Positions 1 through 6,442 of a DNA stretch of 11,381 nucleotides are shown in pieces. Position 1 is the stretch's first letter. Every line of letters starts with the position of its first letter. Source of the DNA: T3SED10-47 sp046483725 (GTDB lineage: Bacteria; Bipolaricaulota; Bipolaricaulia; Bipolaricaulales; Bipolaricaulaceae); NCBI GenBank assembly GCA_046483725.1, contig JAWOCQ010000014.1, positions 1-11,381 on the forward strand, in the 5' to 3' direction. The position numbers and the translations under genes are program-made. The notes below the pieces were generated by a model, which made no database searches, was not told the origin of the DNA, and saw only the letters and a program-made list of their open reading frames with translations.

Positions 1-3
1 GCT

Positions 4-1026
4 GTGCTCGTCGCCCAGGGCCTCCGCAAGCTCTTCCCCGGTCGCCGGACGCTCCTTCCCCGGAGAGAACCACTGCGCGCGGTGGACGGGGTGGATCTGC
101 GCGTGGAGGCGGGGGGGACGCTGGGGCTTGTGGGGGAGAGCGGTTCGGGGAAGAGCACGCTGGCCCGCGCCATAGCTGGGCTGGAGGTGGCCGACGCCGG
201 TGAGCTTACGTTGCTGGACCGATCCCTGTCCCGAGTGCTTTCCCGACGGGACCACGAGCAGCTGCGCACCTTGCAGGTGGTGTTCCAGAACCCCGACGAG
301 GCGCTAAACCCCTACCTCTCGGTCGGCGAGGCGCTGACCCGGCCGCTGGTACGCCTGCGCGGCCGGCGCCGGAGGGAGGCGCGAGCCGAGGGACAAAAGC
401 TGCTCGAGCTCGTCCGTCTTCCGGGCGGCTTCGCCGAGCGACGCCCGCAGGAGCTGAGCGGGGGGGAACGCCAGCGGGTGGCCCTGGCCCGGGCGTTCGC
501 CGCGGGGCCGTGCCTTATCATCCTCGACGAGCCCACCTCCTCGCTGGACGTCTCCGTGCAGGCGAGCCTCCTCAACCTCCTGCGGGCCCTGCAGCACAAA
601 GAAGGCGGGGCCTATCTCTTTATCTCGCATGATTTGGCGGTTGTGGGACACCTGGCCGATGAGGTCGCGGTGATGTACCGGGGGCGCTTAATGCAGCTGG
701 GGCAGACGGCCGCTGTGTTCTCTCCCCCCTACCACCCGTACACCGAGGCACTACTAGCCTCGGTGCCCCTAGCCGACCCGCAAGCCACGCAGGCCCGGGT
801 GCGCCTGCCTGAGGCCCAGGGCGGGGAGGACTTGGATTCTGGTTGCCCGTTCCAGGGCCGGTGCCCGCGGAAGCTGGGGGAGATCTGCGAGAAGGAGTCC
901 CCGCCATGGCGGCCCAGCAAAGGAGACGGGGGGATCCTCTGTCACATCCCGCTTGAAGAGCTTAGCGCGCTGCAGCCGACGGTATTTCGCTTCTCTGGCC
1001 GCCGGTTCCGTGGAGAGGGTGGCTGA
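4..1026 (+). CDS. Oligopeptide/dipeptide-type ABC transporter ATP-binding protein (DppF/OppF-like)
   Basis: This cytoplasmic ATPase powers a peptide/opine/nickel-family (PepT) importer. Walker A GESGSGKST is at about residues 44-52, the Q-loop glutamine at about 95, the ABC signature LSGGERQ at about 151-157, Walker B LIILDEP at about 171-177 and the H-loop ISHD at about 207-210. After the nucleotide-binding domain comes the C-terminal oligopeptide_HPY extension typical of this subfamily, with four cysteines near 281, 287, 295 and 313; related ATPases can bind an iron-sulfur cluster there. The length (340 aa) is normal. The reading frame is open to the first base of the window. GTG at 4 is the first possible start, but a start just upstream, outside the window, is equally possible. 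The stop TGA overlaps the ATG of the next permease by one base, so the two are translationally coupled. The substrate cannot be read from this subunit. Confidence 0.93.
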   Translation: MLVAQGLRKLFPGRRTLLPRREPLRAVDGVDLRVEAGGTLGLVGESGSGKSTLARAIAGLEVADAGELTLLDRSLSRVLSRRDHEQLRTLQVVFQNPDEALNPYLSVGEALTRPLVRLRGRRRREARAEGQKLLELVRLPGGFAERRPQELSGGERQRVALARAFAAGPCLIILDEPTSSLDVSVQASLLNLLRALQHKEGGAYLFISHDLAVVGHLADEVAVMYRGRLMQLGQTAAVFSPPYHPYTEALLASVPLADPQATQARVRLPEAQGGEDLDSGCPFQGRCPRKLGEICEKESPPWRPSKGDGGILCHIPLEELSALQPTVFRFSGRRFRGEGG

Positions 1027-1970
1027 TGGGACGCTTCCTGGTCCGGCGCTTGGGGTTCCTCATGCTTACCGTGCTGTTCACCTCAATGCTCGTGTTTGGG
1101 GTGACCCGGCTCCTGCCGGGCGATGTCGCCCGCATTGTACTTGGGCGCGAGGCTGGCGAAGCGGCCTTGGAGCGCTTTCGGGAGGAGCTGGGCCTCCTGG
1201 ACCCGGCCCCGGTGCAGTACGGCCGCTGGCTTGGGGGGATCGTCACCGGGGACTGGGGGACCTCCTACAGCACGGGTGGGGAGATCCGGCCGCTGGCCCT
1301 AGCCCGGCTGGGAAACTCCCTCATGCTGGCTGGGTTAACGCTGGCCCTGGCTGTACCCCTAGGCATTCTGCTCGGCGTGCTGGCCGGACTGCATGAGGGC
1401 AGGGCGCTGGACGCTGCGGTTAGCGTGGGGACGCTAGCCGTGGTGGGACTCCCTGAGTTCGTCACGGGATTGGCGTTGGTCCAGGTGTTTGCCCACGTGT
1501 TGGGGGTCCTTCCGGCGAGCTCCTCCATCCGCCCGGGGACGCCGTTCTTCCAAGCCCTTCCCTCGCTCGTTCTCCCGGCGCTGACAGCCACACTGGTCAT
1601 GCTGGGGTACGTGGCGCGCCTGACGCGCGCCCAGGTGGTGGAGGAGCTGCGCCGGCCCTACGTCCGTACCGCCGTTCTCAAAGGACTGAGCTGGCGCTGG
1701 GTGGTGGTCAGGCACGTTCTGCGCAATGCGCTCCTTCCTACGATTACCGTGGTGGCAATCAGCTTCGGCTGGCTCATCGGCGGGATCATCGTCATCGAGA
1801 ACGTGTTCAACTTCCCCGGGCTGGGCAGGCTCCTTTTGTTTGCTATAGATCGGCGTGACTTCCCGCTCCTGTCGGCGATCTCCATGGTGGTGGTGCTGGG
1901 TGTACTGCTGGCCAACTTGACCGCCGACCTCCTGTACGCCTGGCTCAACCCCCGCATCCGCCTCGACTGA
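1026..1970 (+). CDS. Oligopeptide/dipeptide-type ABC transporter permease (DppB/OppB-like)
   Basis: This inner-membrane permease subunit forms half of the translocation channel of a PepT-family importer. Its 314 aa match the family. The N-terminus MGRFLVRRL with a first membrane helix at about residues 9-29, the following LLPGD, and the periplasmic-side GLLDP and GDWGTS segments are characteristic of DppB/OppB. Further hydrophobic helices lie at about 97-121, 131-160, 180-198, 236-258 and 280-305. The cytoplasmic EAA-type coupling loop runs from about 211 (PYVRTAVLKGLS) to 238 (RNALLP). The ATG overlaps the stop of the ATPase gene (sequence TGATG). The gene is the last of its operon: the next gene lies on the opposite strand. 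Having the B-type permease after the F-type ATPase is not the usual A-B-C-D-F order, so the binding protein, C permease and second ATPase are expected upstream or elsewhere. Confidence 0.93.
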   Translation: MGRFLVRRLGFLMLTVLFTSMLVFGVTRLLPGDVARIVLGREAGEAALERFREELGLLDPAPVQYGRWLGGIVTGDWGTSYSTGGEIRPLALARLGNSLMLAGLTLALAVPLGILLGVLAGLHEGRALDAAVSVGTLAVVGLPEFVTGLALVQVFAHVLGVLPASSSIRPGTPFFQALPSLVLPALTATLVMLGYVARLTRAQVVEELRRPYVRTAVLKGLSWRWVVVRHVLRNALLPTITVVAISFGWLIGGIIVIENVFNFPGLGRLLLFAIDRRDFPLLSAISMVVVLGVLLANLTADLLYAWLNPRIRLD

Positions 1971-2009
1971 GCGCCTCAGCGACAGGCAGAATTGCGATCC
2001 CGCGGGGCA

Positions 2010-2111
2010 TCAATGCTTCCCGCAGCCCAGGTGCCAAGCACGGCCCTCCCTGCCCAGCAGGGCGTCCGCCTCGCGTGGTCCCCAGCTGCCGGGACGCGGG
2101 AAGGAAGGGCG
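2010..2111 (-). pseudogene. zwf: Remnant of the C-terminus of glucose-6-phosphate dehydrogenase
   Basis: The minus strand just beyond the oxidoreductase stop encodes about 33 residues containing RPGSWGPREADALLG followed by REGRAW, then a TGA stop. This matches the terminal signature of bacterial glucose-6-phosphate dehydrogenase, where an aGTWGP motif is followed about ten residues later by RDGRxW shortly before the C-terminus (E. coli Zwf ends with GTWGP then RDGRSW). No start codon, upstream dehydrogenase domain or ribosome site exists: upstream in this frame is only an out-of-frame reading of the intact oxidoreductase gene. I read it as the tail of a lost zwf gene left behind by deletion or recombination next to the oxidoreductase. 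The identification rests on a short motif recalled from the family, so a chance match is possible. Confidence 0.6.
2048..2062. terminator. Small GC hairpin between convergent genes
   Basis: CCCTGC, a 3-base loop and GCAGGG form a perfect 6-bp stem between the permease (plus strand) and the oxidoreductase (minus strand). No T-run follows on either strand, so this is at best a weak or factor-assisted terminator. It lies inside the zwf remnant and may simply be coding-derived. Confidence 0.2.
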
Positions 2112-2128
2112 GTCAAGGGCTTCACCTT

Positions 2129-3538
2129 CTAGCCCTCCATCGCCCCGAACAGGGTATTCAACGATTCGGCGAGCGTCGGGTGGGCAAAGGCGCCGTCGCG
2201 GATGGCGGTGTAGGAAACGCCCCCCATCATCGCCACCTGCAAGGCCGCCATCACCTCGCCGCCCTCGACGCTCAGGATGGCTGCACCCAGTATTCGGTCG
2301 GACTCGGCATCCACGATCGCCTTCATCAGCCCGCGCGTCTCGTCCGTCTCCAGGGCGCGGGCCACCCAAGTCATGGGGATCTTGGCCACGCGGTAGTCGA
2401 GGCCCTGGGATCGGGCTTCTTTCTCCGTGAGGCCCACACGCCCCAGCTGTGGGTCGGTAAACACTGTATAGGGCACCAGCCGACCGGCCGTGCTCTCCTC
2501 CCCACTTTCCAGGAGATTTGTGCGCAGGATGCGGTAGTCGTCGTAGGAGATGTGGGTGAAGGCCGGGCCGCCCTTGACGTCGCCCAGGGCATAGACGCCT
2601 GGGACAACGGTCTCCAACCGGTCGTTGACCGGGACGAAGCCTCGGTCGGTCGCCTTGATACCCGCGCTCGCTAGGTTCAGCCGGTCGCTGTTGGGCGTGC
2701 GGCCCGCCGCCAGTAGCAGATGGCTCCCGGTAAGGGTGCGCTTGCCCTCGGAGTTGCGCACGGTCAGCTGGATTGATCGATTACCGGCAGCGCGGGCCCC
2801 GATGGGCTGCGTCCCCAGCAGCACCTCGATCCCGTCCTGTTGCAGGATCGCGCTGATTTCCTCGGCCACATCGGCGTCCTCGTGGGGGACCAACTGTCCG
2901 CTCCTCTGGACCAGGGTAACCCGGCTACCGAACCGGCGGAACATCTGCCCGAACTCAAGGCCCACATAGCCCCCGCCGATCACCAACAGGTGCTCCGGCA
3001 CCTCGGCGAGCTCCATGATCGAGGTGGAATCAAGAACTGGTACATCCTCGATCCCAGAGATCGCCGGCATCCGTGGGCGGGTCCCGGTGTTGATCACGAT
3101 CGTCTCGGCGGAAAGAGTGCGCTGGCCGCCCTCGTTCAGTGCCACCTCGACCGTCTTGGGTCCGGAAAACCGTGCCTCTCCCATGAACAGGTCTAGCCCC
3201 TCGGTGCGCTCAAGGCGCTTGCGACTGCCGCTGCGGAACCTCTCCACTATGTCCCGCTTGCGCTGTCGGACCTTGCGCATGTCCATGTTCAACGGGCCAA
3301 TGTGTACGCCGTAGTCTGCTGCCCGTCCGGCCAGGTGGGCGACGCGCGCGCTGGCCACCATCGTCTTGGTCGGCGTGCACCCCTCGTTCACACAGGTGCC
3401 GCCCACGTGCTTCCGTTCGATCAGGGCAGTCTTCCAGCCGGCCTTGGCCAGGGCGCCGGCCAAGGGGCTACCGCCCTGCCCGGCCCCGATGATGATTGCA
3501 TCGTAAGATGTTCCCTCAAGGACTCCGCTTGGGTTCAT
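2129..3538 (-). CDS. FAD-dependent pyridine nucleotide-disulfide oxidoreductase (MerA-like, class I)
   Basis: This soluble homodimeric flavoenzyme of 469 aa belongs to the dihydrolipoamide dehydrogenase / glutathione reductase / mercuric reductase family. The FAD-binding motif GAGQGG is at residues 18-23. The redox-active disulfide is in GGTCVNEGC (Cys49 and Cys54). The NAD(P)-binding motif GGGYVG is at about 188-193, the second FAD motif ALGD at about 317-320, and the C-terminal dimerisation domain ends with HPTLAE (His453, Glu458), the His-Glu pair that completes the partner active site. The closest named relatives are MerA-like, but the N-terminal heavy-metal domain and the C-terminal vicinal cysteine pair needed for Hg(II) reduction are both absent, so mercuric reductase activity is unlikely. 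The natural disulfide or quinone-like acceptor is unknown. The start ATG has an AAAGGAGGGG ribosome site at 3551-3560, about 12 bases away. No operon partner is obvious. Confidence 0.92.
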   Translation of the reverse strand: MNPSGVLEGTSYDAIIIGAGQGGSPLAGALAKAGWKTALIERKHVGGTCVNEGCTPTKTMVASARVAHLAGRAADYGVHIGPLNMDMRKVRQRKRDIVERFRSGSRKRLERTEGLDLFMGEARFSGPKTVEVALNEGGQRTLSAETIVINTGTRPRMPAISGIEDVPVLDSTSIMELAEVPEHLLVIGGGYVGLEFGQMFRRFGSRVTLVQRSGQLVPHEDADVAEEISAILQQDGIEVLLGTQPIGARAAGNRSIQLTVRNSEGKRTLTGSHLLLAAGRTPNSDRLNLASAGIKATDRGFVPVNDRLETVVPGVYALGDVKGGPAFTHISYDDYRILRTNLLESGEESTAGRLVPYTVFTDPQLGRVGLTEKEARSQGLDYRVAKIPMTWVARALETDETRGLMKAIVDAESDRILGAAILSVEGGEVMAALQVAMMGGVSYTAIRDGAFAHPTLAESLNTLFGAMEG

Positions 3539-3719
3539 GGTATGTGATTACCCCTCCTTTGGAGCCGCGCCGGAAGGCGACACCGTCTCTGTTCCCTCGG
3601 TCCGTCTGTCGAGTCAGTCTACCACCCCTCATGCAGTGCTGACCAACCCCTGTTGCCTAAGGTTCCGTCCCTCCTGCAGTTGACTCAACAGCCCATGAAC
3701 TGGGAGCGCCTTCTACGGA
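3539..3719. promoter_or_regulatory. Intergenic leader of the oxidoreductase, with an 11-base palindrome
   Basis: This 181-base gap separates two minus-strand genes, so the oxidoreductase probably has its own promoter here. It contains the ribosome site AAAGGAGGGG (minus strand, 3551-3560) and a perfect palindrome GTTGACTCAAC at 3679-3689, with an inverted half-match GAGTCA at 3611-3616. A TAGACT -10-like hexamer (minus strand, 3616-3621) has a TTGGTC 19 bases upstream; the spacing is too long to be convincing. The palindrome might be an operator; that is only a suggestion. Confidence 0.25.
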
Positions 3720-4463
3720 TCAACCGTCGCCGAGGATCCGTTGCACGGTGGAGGAGAGCCGGGCGTGGTGGGTGCCGCGCCAGAAGAGCTTGTCGCACTG
3801 GCGGCACAGGAGGAACTCATCGCGCCAAGCACGGACGCGGGGAGGGATCCGTGGGAGAACACTCTCCTTGTCCACCGGTTGTAGCTTCCCTCCGCAGGTT
3901 AGGCACAGGGTGAACGGGCGGGCTTCTCCGGCCAGATCGAAGCGGCGCACCACCTCGCGGGCCTGTTGCAGTGGGTCGCTCGAGCGCACCCAGTAGCCGT
4001 GATCGACGCTCCCGCGCTTCAGGAGTCCGCGGTCGCGGGTGAGCACGATCCGGCCTTCCCGGGCCGCCCTCCGGGCGATCTCCGCGTCATCGATCCCCCG
4101 CGCGTACGCGGTGTCGAACCCCAGCAATCTAAGCAGCCGGGCCAGCTTCCCCAAGTGCTCATCGGCCACGAAAGATGTCCGCCGGAGAGGCCGTGGACGC
4201 ACCTTCTGCACCGGGGTGATCTCCAGGGACTCGAACACCGGGTACACCGCCACCCGGTCCCCTTGGCGCAGGCGGTAACTGAAGTCCACTGAGGCTCCAT
4301 TGACAAGGACCAGATCTACCTCTACATGGGGCACGCCCAGCGCCTCGACCGCGTCCTTCACCGAGGGTTCGCCGCAAAAGCAGTAGGGGAAAGCCCGCTG
4401 CCTTCGCTCTGCGGGTAGGCAGTCATTGAGCTCCGCGTAGAACCTGAATATTGCGGTCGGCAT
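3720..4463 (-). CDS. Ubiquitin-like / Mut7-C RNase domain protein with zinc ribbon
   Basis: This is a predicted cytoplasmic RNase of 247 aa. Residues 1-80 form the Mut7-C-associated ubiquitin-like domain (ThiS/MoaD-type fold), starting MPTAIFRFYAELND and ending near RLRQGDRVAVYPVFES. Residues from about 97 form the Mut7-C (DUF82) PIN-like RNase domain: the acidic residues Asp101 in VADEHLG, Asp125-Asp126 in GIDDAEI and Asp144 in TRDRGLL are the expected metal-binding catalytic set. Cysteine pairs 187/190 (CLTC) and 220/223 (CRQC) make a zinc ribbon within the C-terminal half. Domain order and length match the known fused family of bacteria and archaea; the biological RNA target is unknown. 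The start is fixed by the conserved N-terminus, but the only purine run (CGGGGGA) touches the ATG, so conventional Shine-Dalgarno initiation is doubtful. The gene is divergent from the glycosyltransferase. Confidence 0.9.
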   Translation of the reverse strand: MPTAIFRFYAELNDCLPAERRQRAFPYCFCGEPSVKDAVEALGVPHVEVDLVLVNGASVDFSYRLRQGDRVAVYPVFESLEITPVQKVRPRPLRRTSFVADEHLGKLARLLRLLGFDTAYARGIDDAEIARRAAREGRIVLTRDRGLLKRGSVDHGYWVRSSDPLQQAREVVRRFDLAGEARPFTLCLTCGGKLQPVDKESVLPRIPPRVRAWRDEFLLCRQCDKLFWRGTHHARLSSTVQRILGDG

Positions 4464-4472
4464 TCCCCCGTA

Positions 4473-4478
4473 ATGTTA
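4473..4478 (-). promoter_or_regulatory. Possible -10 element for leaderless expression of the Mut7-C gene
   Basis: TAACAT on the minus strand ends 9 bases before the ATG at 4463. A transcript started from it would begin at or very near the start codon, which would explain the missing Shine-Dalgarno site. No good -35 hexamer is seen at 16-18 bases, so the assignment is weak. Confidence 0.22.
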
Positions 4479-4526
4479 GCCCGAACCCCACGGGCACGGC
4501 GAACGATCCCCCGGGCCGTTGGCCGA

Positions 4527-4556
4527 TTCGTTTTTCCATACGCGATATCCTACAAT
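4527..4556 (+). promoter_or_regulatory. Candidate promoter of the glycosyltransferase gene
   Basis: TACAAT at 4551-4556 matches five of six bases of the -10 consensus. A weak TTCGTT -35 lies 18 bases upstream (4527-4532) beside a T5 run. The predicted transcript would start near 4563, giving a leader of about 68 bases that begins with the hairpin at 4567-4583. Confidence 0.35.
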
Positions 4557-4566
4557 CTCTCTTCCG

Positions 4567-4583
4567 ACGTGCGGGCGGCACGT
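4567..4583 (+). promoter_or_regulatory. Hairpin at the 5' end of the glycosyltransferase leader
   Basis: ACGTGC, loop GGGCG and GCACGT form a perfect 6-bp stem immediately downstream of the predicted transcription start. It could stabilise the mRNA 5' end or be an operator. Its function is not established. Confidence 0.3.
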
Positions 4584-4630
4584 AGGTGAGAAGAGGGGGA
4601 GTGTACCTTGCAAGGTGGAATGCGATCTGG

Positions 4631-5674
4631 ATGAAGGTCTTGCTGTACGTGGAGGCGCCGCGCCTGTTGAAAAACTCCGGCGTAGGCCGGGCGCTCGAGC
4701 ACCAGAAGCGGGCCCTGGATTATGCCGGTGTGGAGTGGACCACCGACGACACCACGCCTGTGGATGTGGCCCATTTCAACACAGTGGGACCGGGAGCCCA
4801 ATTGGCCCTGAACCGGTGCAGGAGGAACGGCATCCCTGTGGTGTACAGCACCCACACCACCCGAGAGGATTTCCGCAACTCTATGTCTTTCTCCAACGTG
4901 CTGGCCCCCATTGTGGGCTGGCGGGTTAAGTCGCTCTACTCCTCAGCCGACCAGCTGATCTGCCCCAGCGAGTACGCCATGGGCGTGGTGCGCGAGCACG
5001 GCGTAGAGGCCCCGGCGCAGGTCATCTCCAACGGGGTGGACACAGAGCACTTCCGCTACGATTCCGAGCGGGCCGATGCCTTTCTCAAGGAGTACAGGCA
5101 CTCCAAGCCCCTCATCCTCTCCGTAGGCCTGCCCTTCAAGCGCAAAGGGGTCACGGACTTCTGCGAGGTGGCCGAGTCCCTGCCCGACTACAATTTCATC
5201 TGGCTGGGCGCACGGATGATGCGCGTCCTCCCCCGAGAGGTGCGGAGGGTGCTCACTGACCCTCCCGCCAACGTGTTGTTCCCGGGGTATGTTCCCGATG
5301 AGCTGATCGTGGGCGCCTATTCGGCCTGCGACGTTTTCTTCTTCCCCACCTACGAGGAGAACGAAGGGATAGTTGTCCTGGAAGCACTGTCCACCGAGCG
5401 ACCGATCCTCCTCCGGGACATCCCTGTTTACCAAGGCTGGATGCAGGATGGAGTGAACTGCCGCAAGGCGCGGGATAACCGGGAATTCGCAAAGCTCCTC
5501 AGAGAAATGGTCGAGCGTCCCGAGGAGGCCAGGGAGCTCGGCGCCCGCGGCCGCGCAACGGCCCAGGAGCGTGACCTCCACGTGGTGGGCGAGAAGCTTA
5601 AGGCGCTGTACTCGTCACTCCTCGACCGCAAACCAACGGCCACGAGCTCGCGCCGGGCAAGCCGCTCAAGCTGA
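4631..5674 (+). CDS. Family 4 glycosyltransferase (GT-B), diacylglycerol glycolipid synthase-like
   Basis: This GT-B fold transferase of 347 aa probably works at the cytoplasmic membrane face. The N-terminal acceptor domain starts MKVLLYVEAPRLLKNSGVGRA. The linker VISNGVD at about 131-137 and the strand LILSVGLPFKRKG at about 161-173 begin the nucleotide-sugar domain, with the basic phosphate-binding residues in FKRKG. The EX7E retaining motif is at about 243-251 (in FPTYEENEG, then LEAL). The following RDIPVYQGWMQDGVNC resembles the monoglucosyl/galactosyl-diacylglycerol synthases of Gram-positive bacteria (LafB/CpoA type), so glycolipid synthesis is the best guess; this is recalled similarity, not a search. 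A longer frame opens at GTG 4586, but the ATG at 4631 fits the family N-terminus and has AAGGTGG at 4612-4618. The gene is monocistronic as seen, followed by the repeat cluster and a convergent gene. Confidence 0.88.
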   Translation: MKVLLYVEAPRLLKNSGVGRALEHQKRALDYAGVEWTTDDTTPVDVAHFNTVGPGAQLALNRCRRNGIPVVYSTHTTREDFRNSMSFSNVLAPIVGWRVKSLYSSADQLICPSEYAMGVVREHGVEAPAQVISNGVDTEHFRYDSERADAFLKEYRHSKPLILSVGLPFKRKGVTDFCEVAESLPDYNFIWLGARMMRVLPREVRRVLTDPPANVLFPGYVPDELIVGAYSACDVFFFPTYEENEGIVVLEALSTERPILLRDIPVYQGWMQDGVNCRKARDNREFAKLLREMVERPEEARELGARGRATAQERDLHVVGEKLKALYSSLLDRKPTATSSRRASRSS

Positions 5675-5683
5675 TCGTAGGCC

Positions 5684-5784
5684 GTCGTAGACAAGCTACG
5701 ACACTACACCTCATAAGGTAGTGTTGGGGCTTGTCCTCTGTGACGCCATATATCGTTGGGTAGCGTCGGGGCTTGTCCCCGACG
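5684..5784. repeat. Cluster of short palindromic (REP-like) repeats
   Basis: Three nested inverted repeats fill the space between convergent genes. (1) GTCGTAG-ACAAG-CTACGAC at 5684-5702, perfect 7-bp arms. (2) ACACTAC at 5701-5707 pairing with GTAGTGT at 5718-5724, within a larger imperfect inverted repeat of 5691-5707 against 5718-5734 (14 of 17 bases). (3) CGTCGGGG-CTTGT-CCCCGACG at 5764-5784, perfect 8-bp arms. The loops of 1 and 3 are reverse complements. In addition, 5717-5736 and 5759-5778 are direct repeats with 18 of 20 bases identical at a period of 42. The same core in both orientations indicates copies of a mobile or dispersed palindromic unit. No coding content is seen. Confidence 0.7.
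5764..5784. terminator. Strong GC hairpin, probable bidirectional terminator or REP unit
   Basis: Perfect 8-bp arms CGTCGGGG and CCCCGACG around loop CTTGT lie between the 3' ends of the glycosyltransferase (plus strand) and the GYD gene (minus strand). On the plus strand it is followed by TTGTTT, a poor T-tract; on the minus strand by no T-run. It may serve as a terminator or mRNA 3'-end stabiliser, as REP elements often do. Confidence 0.4.
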
Positions 5785-5814
5785 TTGTTTGTGCTCTGTC
5801 CCAACGTTCGCGGT

Positions 5815-6105
5815 TTACCCCTCGCGTAAGCGGCCGATCAGCTCATCCCCCGGGATTGCCGTCAGCGTCTCGATACGAATCGTGCCCCGGGCGGCAAGCT
5901 CCAAGCCCACGCGGGCGATGGCCGCAGCGTCCTTGGCCTCCACGATGTTCACGAAGTCGTACCGGCCGAGCGTCGCGTACTGATGGACTACCTTGGCCCC
6001 GAGGGCCTCGATCTCCCGGTTGACTTCCTTGATCCGCTCCGGCTTCTCCTTCACTGTCTTCGCCCCATGATCGGTCAGCTTGCTGAGAAGAACATAAGTC
6101 GGCAT
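5815..6105 (-). CDS. GYD-domain protein
   Basis: This is a small cytoplasmic protein of 96 aa in the GYD family (ferredoxin-like alpha/beta fold, function not established). It starts MPTYVLLSKLTDHGAKTVKE and carries the family signature as LGRYDFVNIVEAKD at about residues 47-60, followed by the conserved ending region TLTAIPGDEL. The start is chosen at the ATG at 6105 because AAGGAGGG (minus strand, 6111-6118) sits 5 bases upstream and because the family begins at this methionine; a longer frame to 6138 adds 11 unrelated residues. It is transcribed alone from its own promoter and converges on the glycosyltransferase. No neighbour suggests a role. Confidence 0.9.
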   Translation of the reverse strand: MPTYVLLSKLTDHGAKTVKEKPERIKEVNREIEALGAKVVHQYATLGRYDFVNIVEAKDAAAIARVGLELAARGTIRIETLTAIPGDELIGRLREG

Positions 6106-6136
6106 CGTATCCCTCCTTGCACCGTAGGTTGCTCCC

Positions 6137-6145
6137 ATAATAGCA
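6137..6145 (-). promoter_or_regulatory. Extended -10 promoter of the GYD gene
   Basis: The minus strand reads TGCTATTAT, an extended -10 element (TGn followed by TATTAT at 6137-6142). No -35 hexamer is recognisable, as is usual for extended -10 promoters. The predicted start near 6130 gives a leader of about 25 bases that just includes the ribosome site. Confidence 0.5.
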
Positions 6146-6442
6146 CGCTACACCCCCTGCGCCCTCCATGCTCTGGCAGCGACGAGTTATGGACGGGGTT
6201 GGTTGAGCGCGCATGATCGAAGACCATGCGACCGCAAGGCGACCTTCCCGAGGATCCAAACCGAAGGGCCTAAGAACCATTAGCCGGTCCAGTATCCGCA
6301 CATGTTGATGCCTCCTCTGTCTTCACCGACATAGGGTGCTCCCTGCGTGTGCAGCCTGAGTGGAGGCACCGTGTGCGGTCGGCGTATCTACCTCAGACTC
6401 TGCTGGCTCCCGACCAAGCCCAGGGCTTAACGGCAGACCCCC
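6139..6442. other. Intergenic region with no recognisable gene
   Basis: These 304 bases separate the cupin operon end from the GYD promoter. I see no conserved protein fragment in six frames. It holds the GYD extended -10, a 7-codon minus-strand frame with a good ribosome site (6280-6317), and an AAGCCC-A-GGGCTT palindrome at 6416-6428 just downstream of the cupin stop, which has too small a loop and no T-run to be a convincing terminator. Confidence 0.5.
6280..6303 (-). other. Seven-codon micro-ORF with strong ribosome site
   Basis: On the minus strand GAGGAGG (6311-6317) is followed after 7 bases by ATG and the short frame encoding MCGYWTG, then TAA. The ribosome site and spacing are close to ideal, yet the frame ends at once. 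It could be a leader peptide, the start of a decayed gene, or chance. It lies upstream of the predicted GYD promoter, so it is not obviously in the GYD transcript. Confidence 0.25.

Noticed and set aside
2129..3538. Calling the oxidoreductase merA.
   Set aside because: The C-terminal cysteine pair and the N-terminal heavy-metal domain are absent and no other mer gene is nearby.
5684..5787. Possible CRISPR array in the palindromic repeat cluster.
   Set aside because: There are only two imperfect direct copies at a 42-base period plus hairpins, no series of equal repeats and spacers, and no cas genes.
6416..6428. AAGCCC-A-GGGCTT palindrome as terminator of the cupin operon.
   Set aside because: The central loop is too small and no T-run follows on the minus strand.
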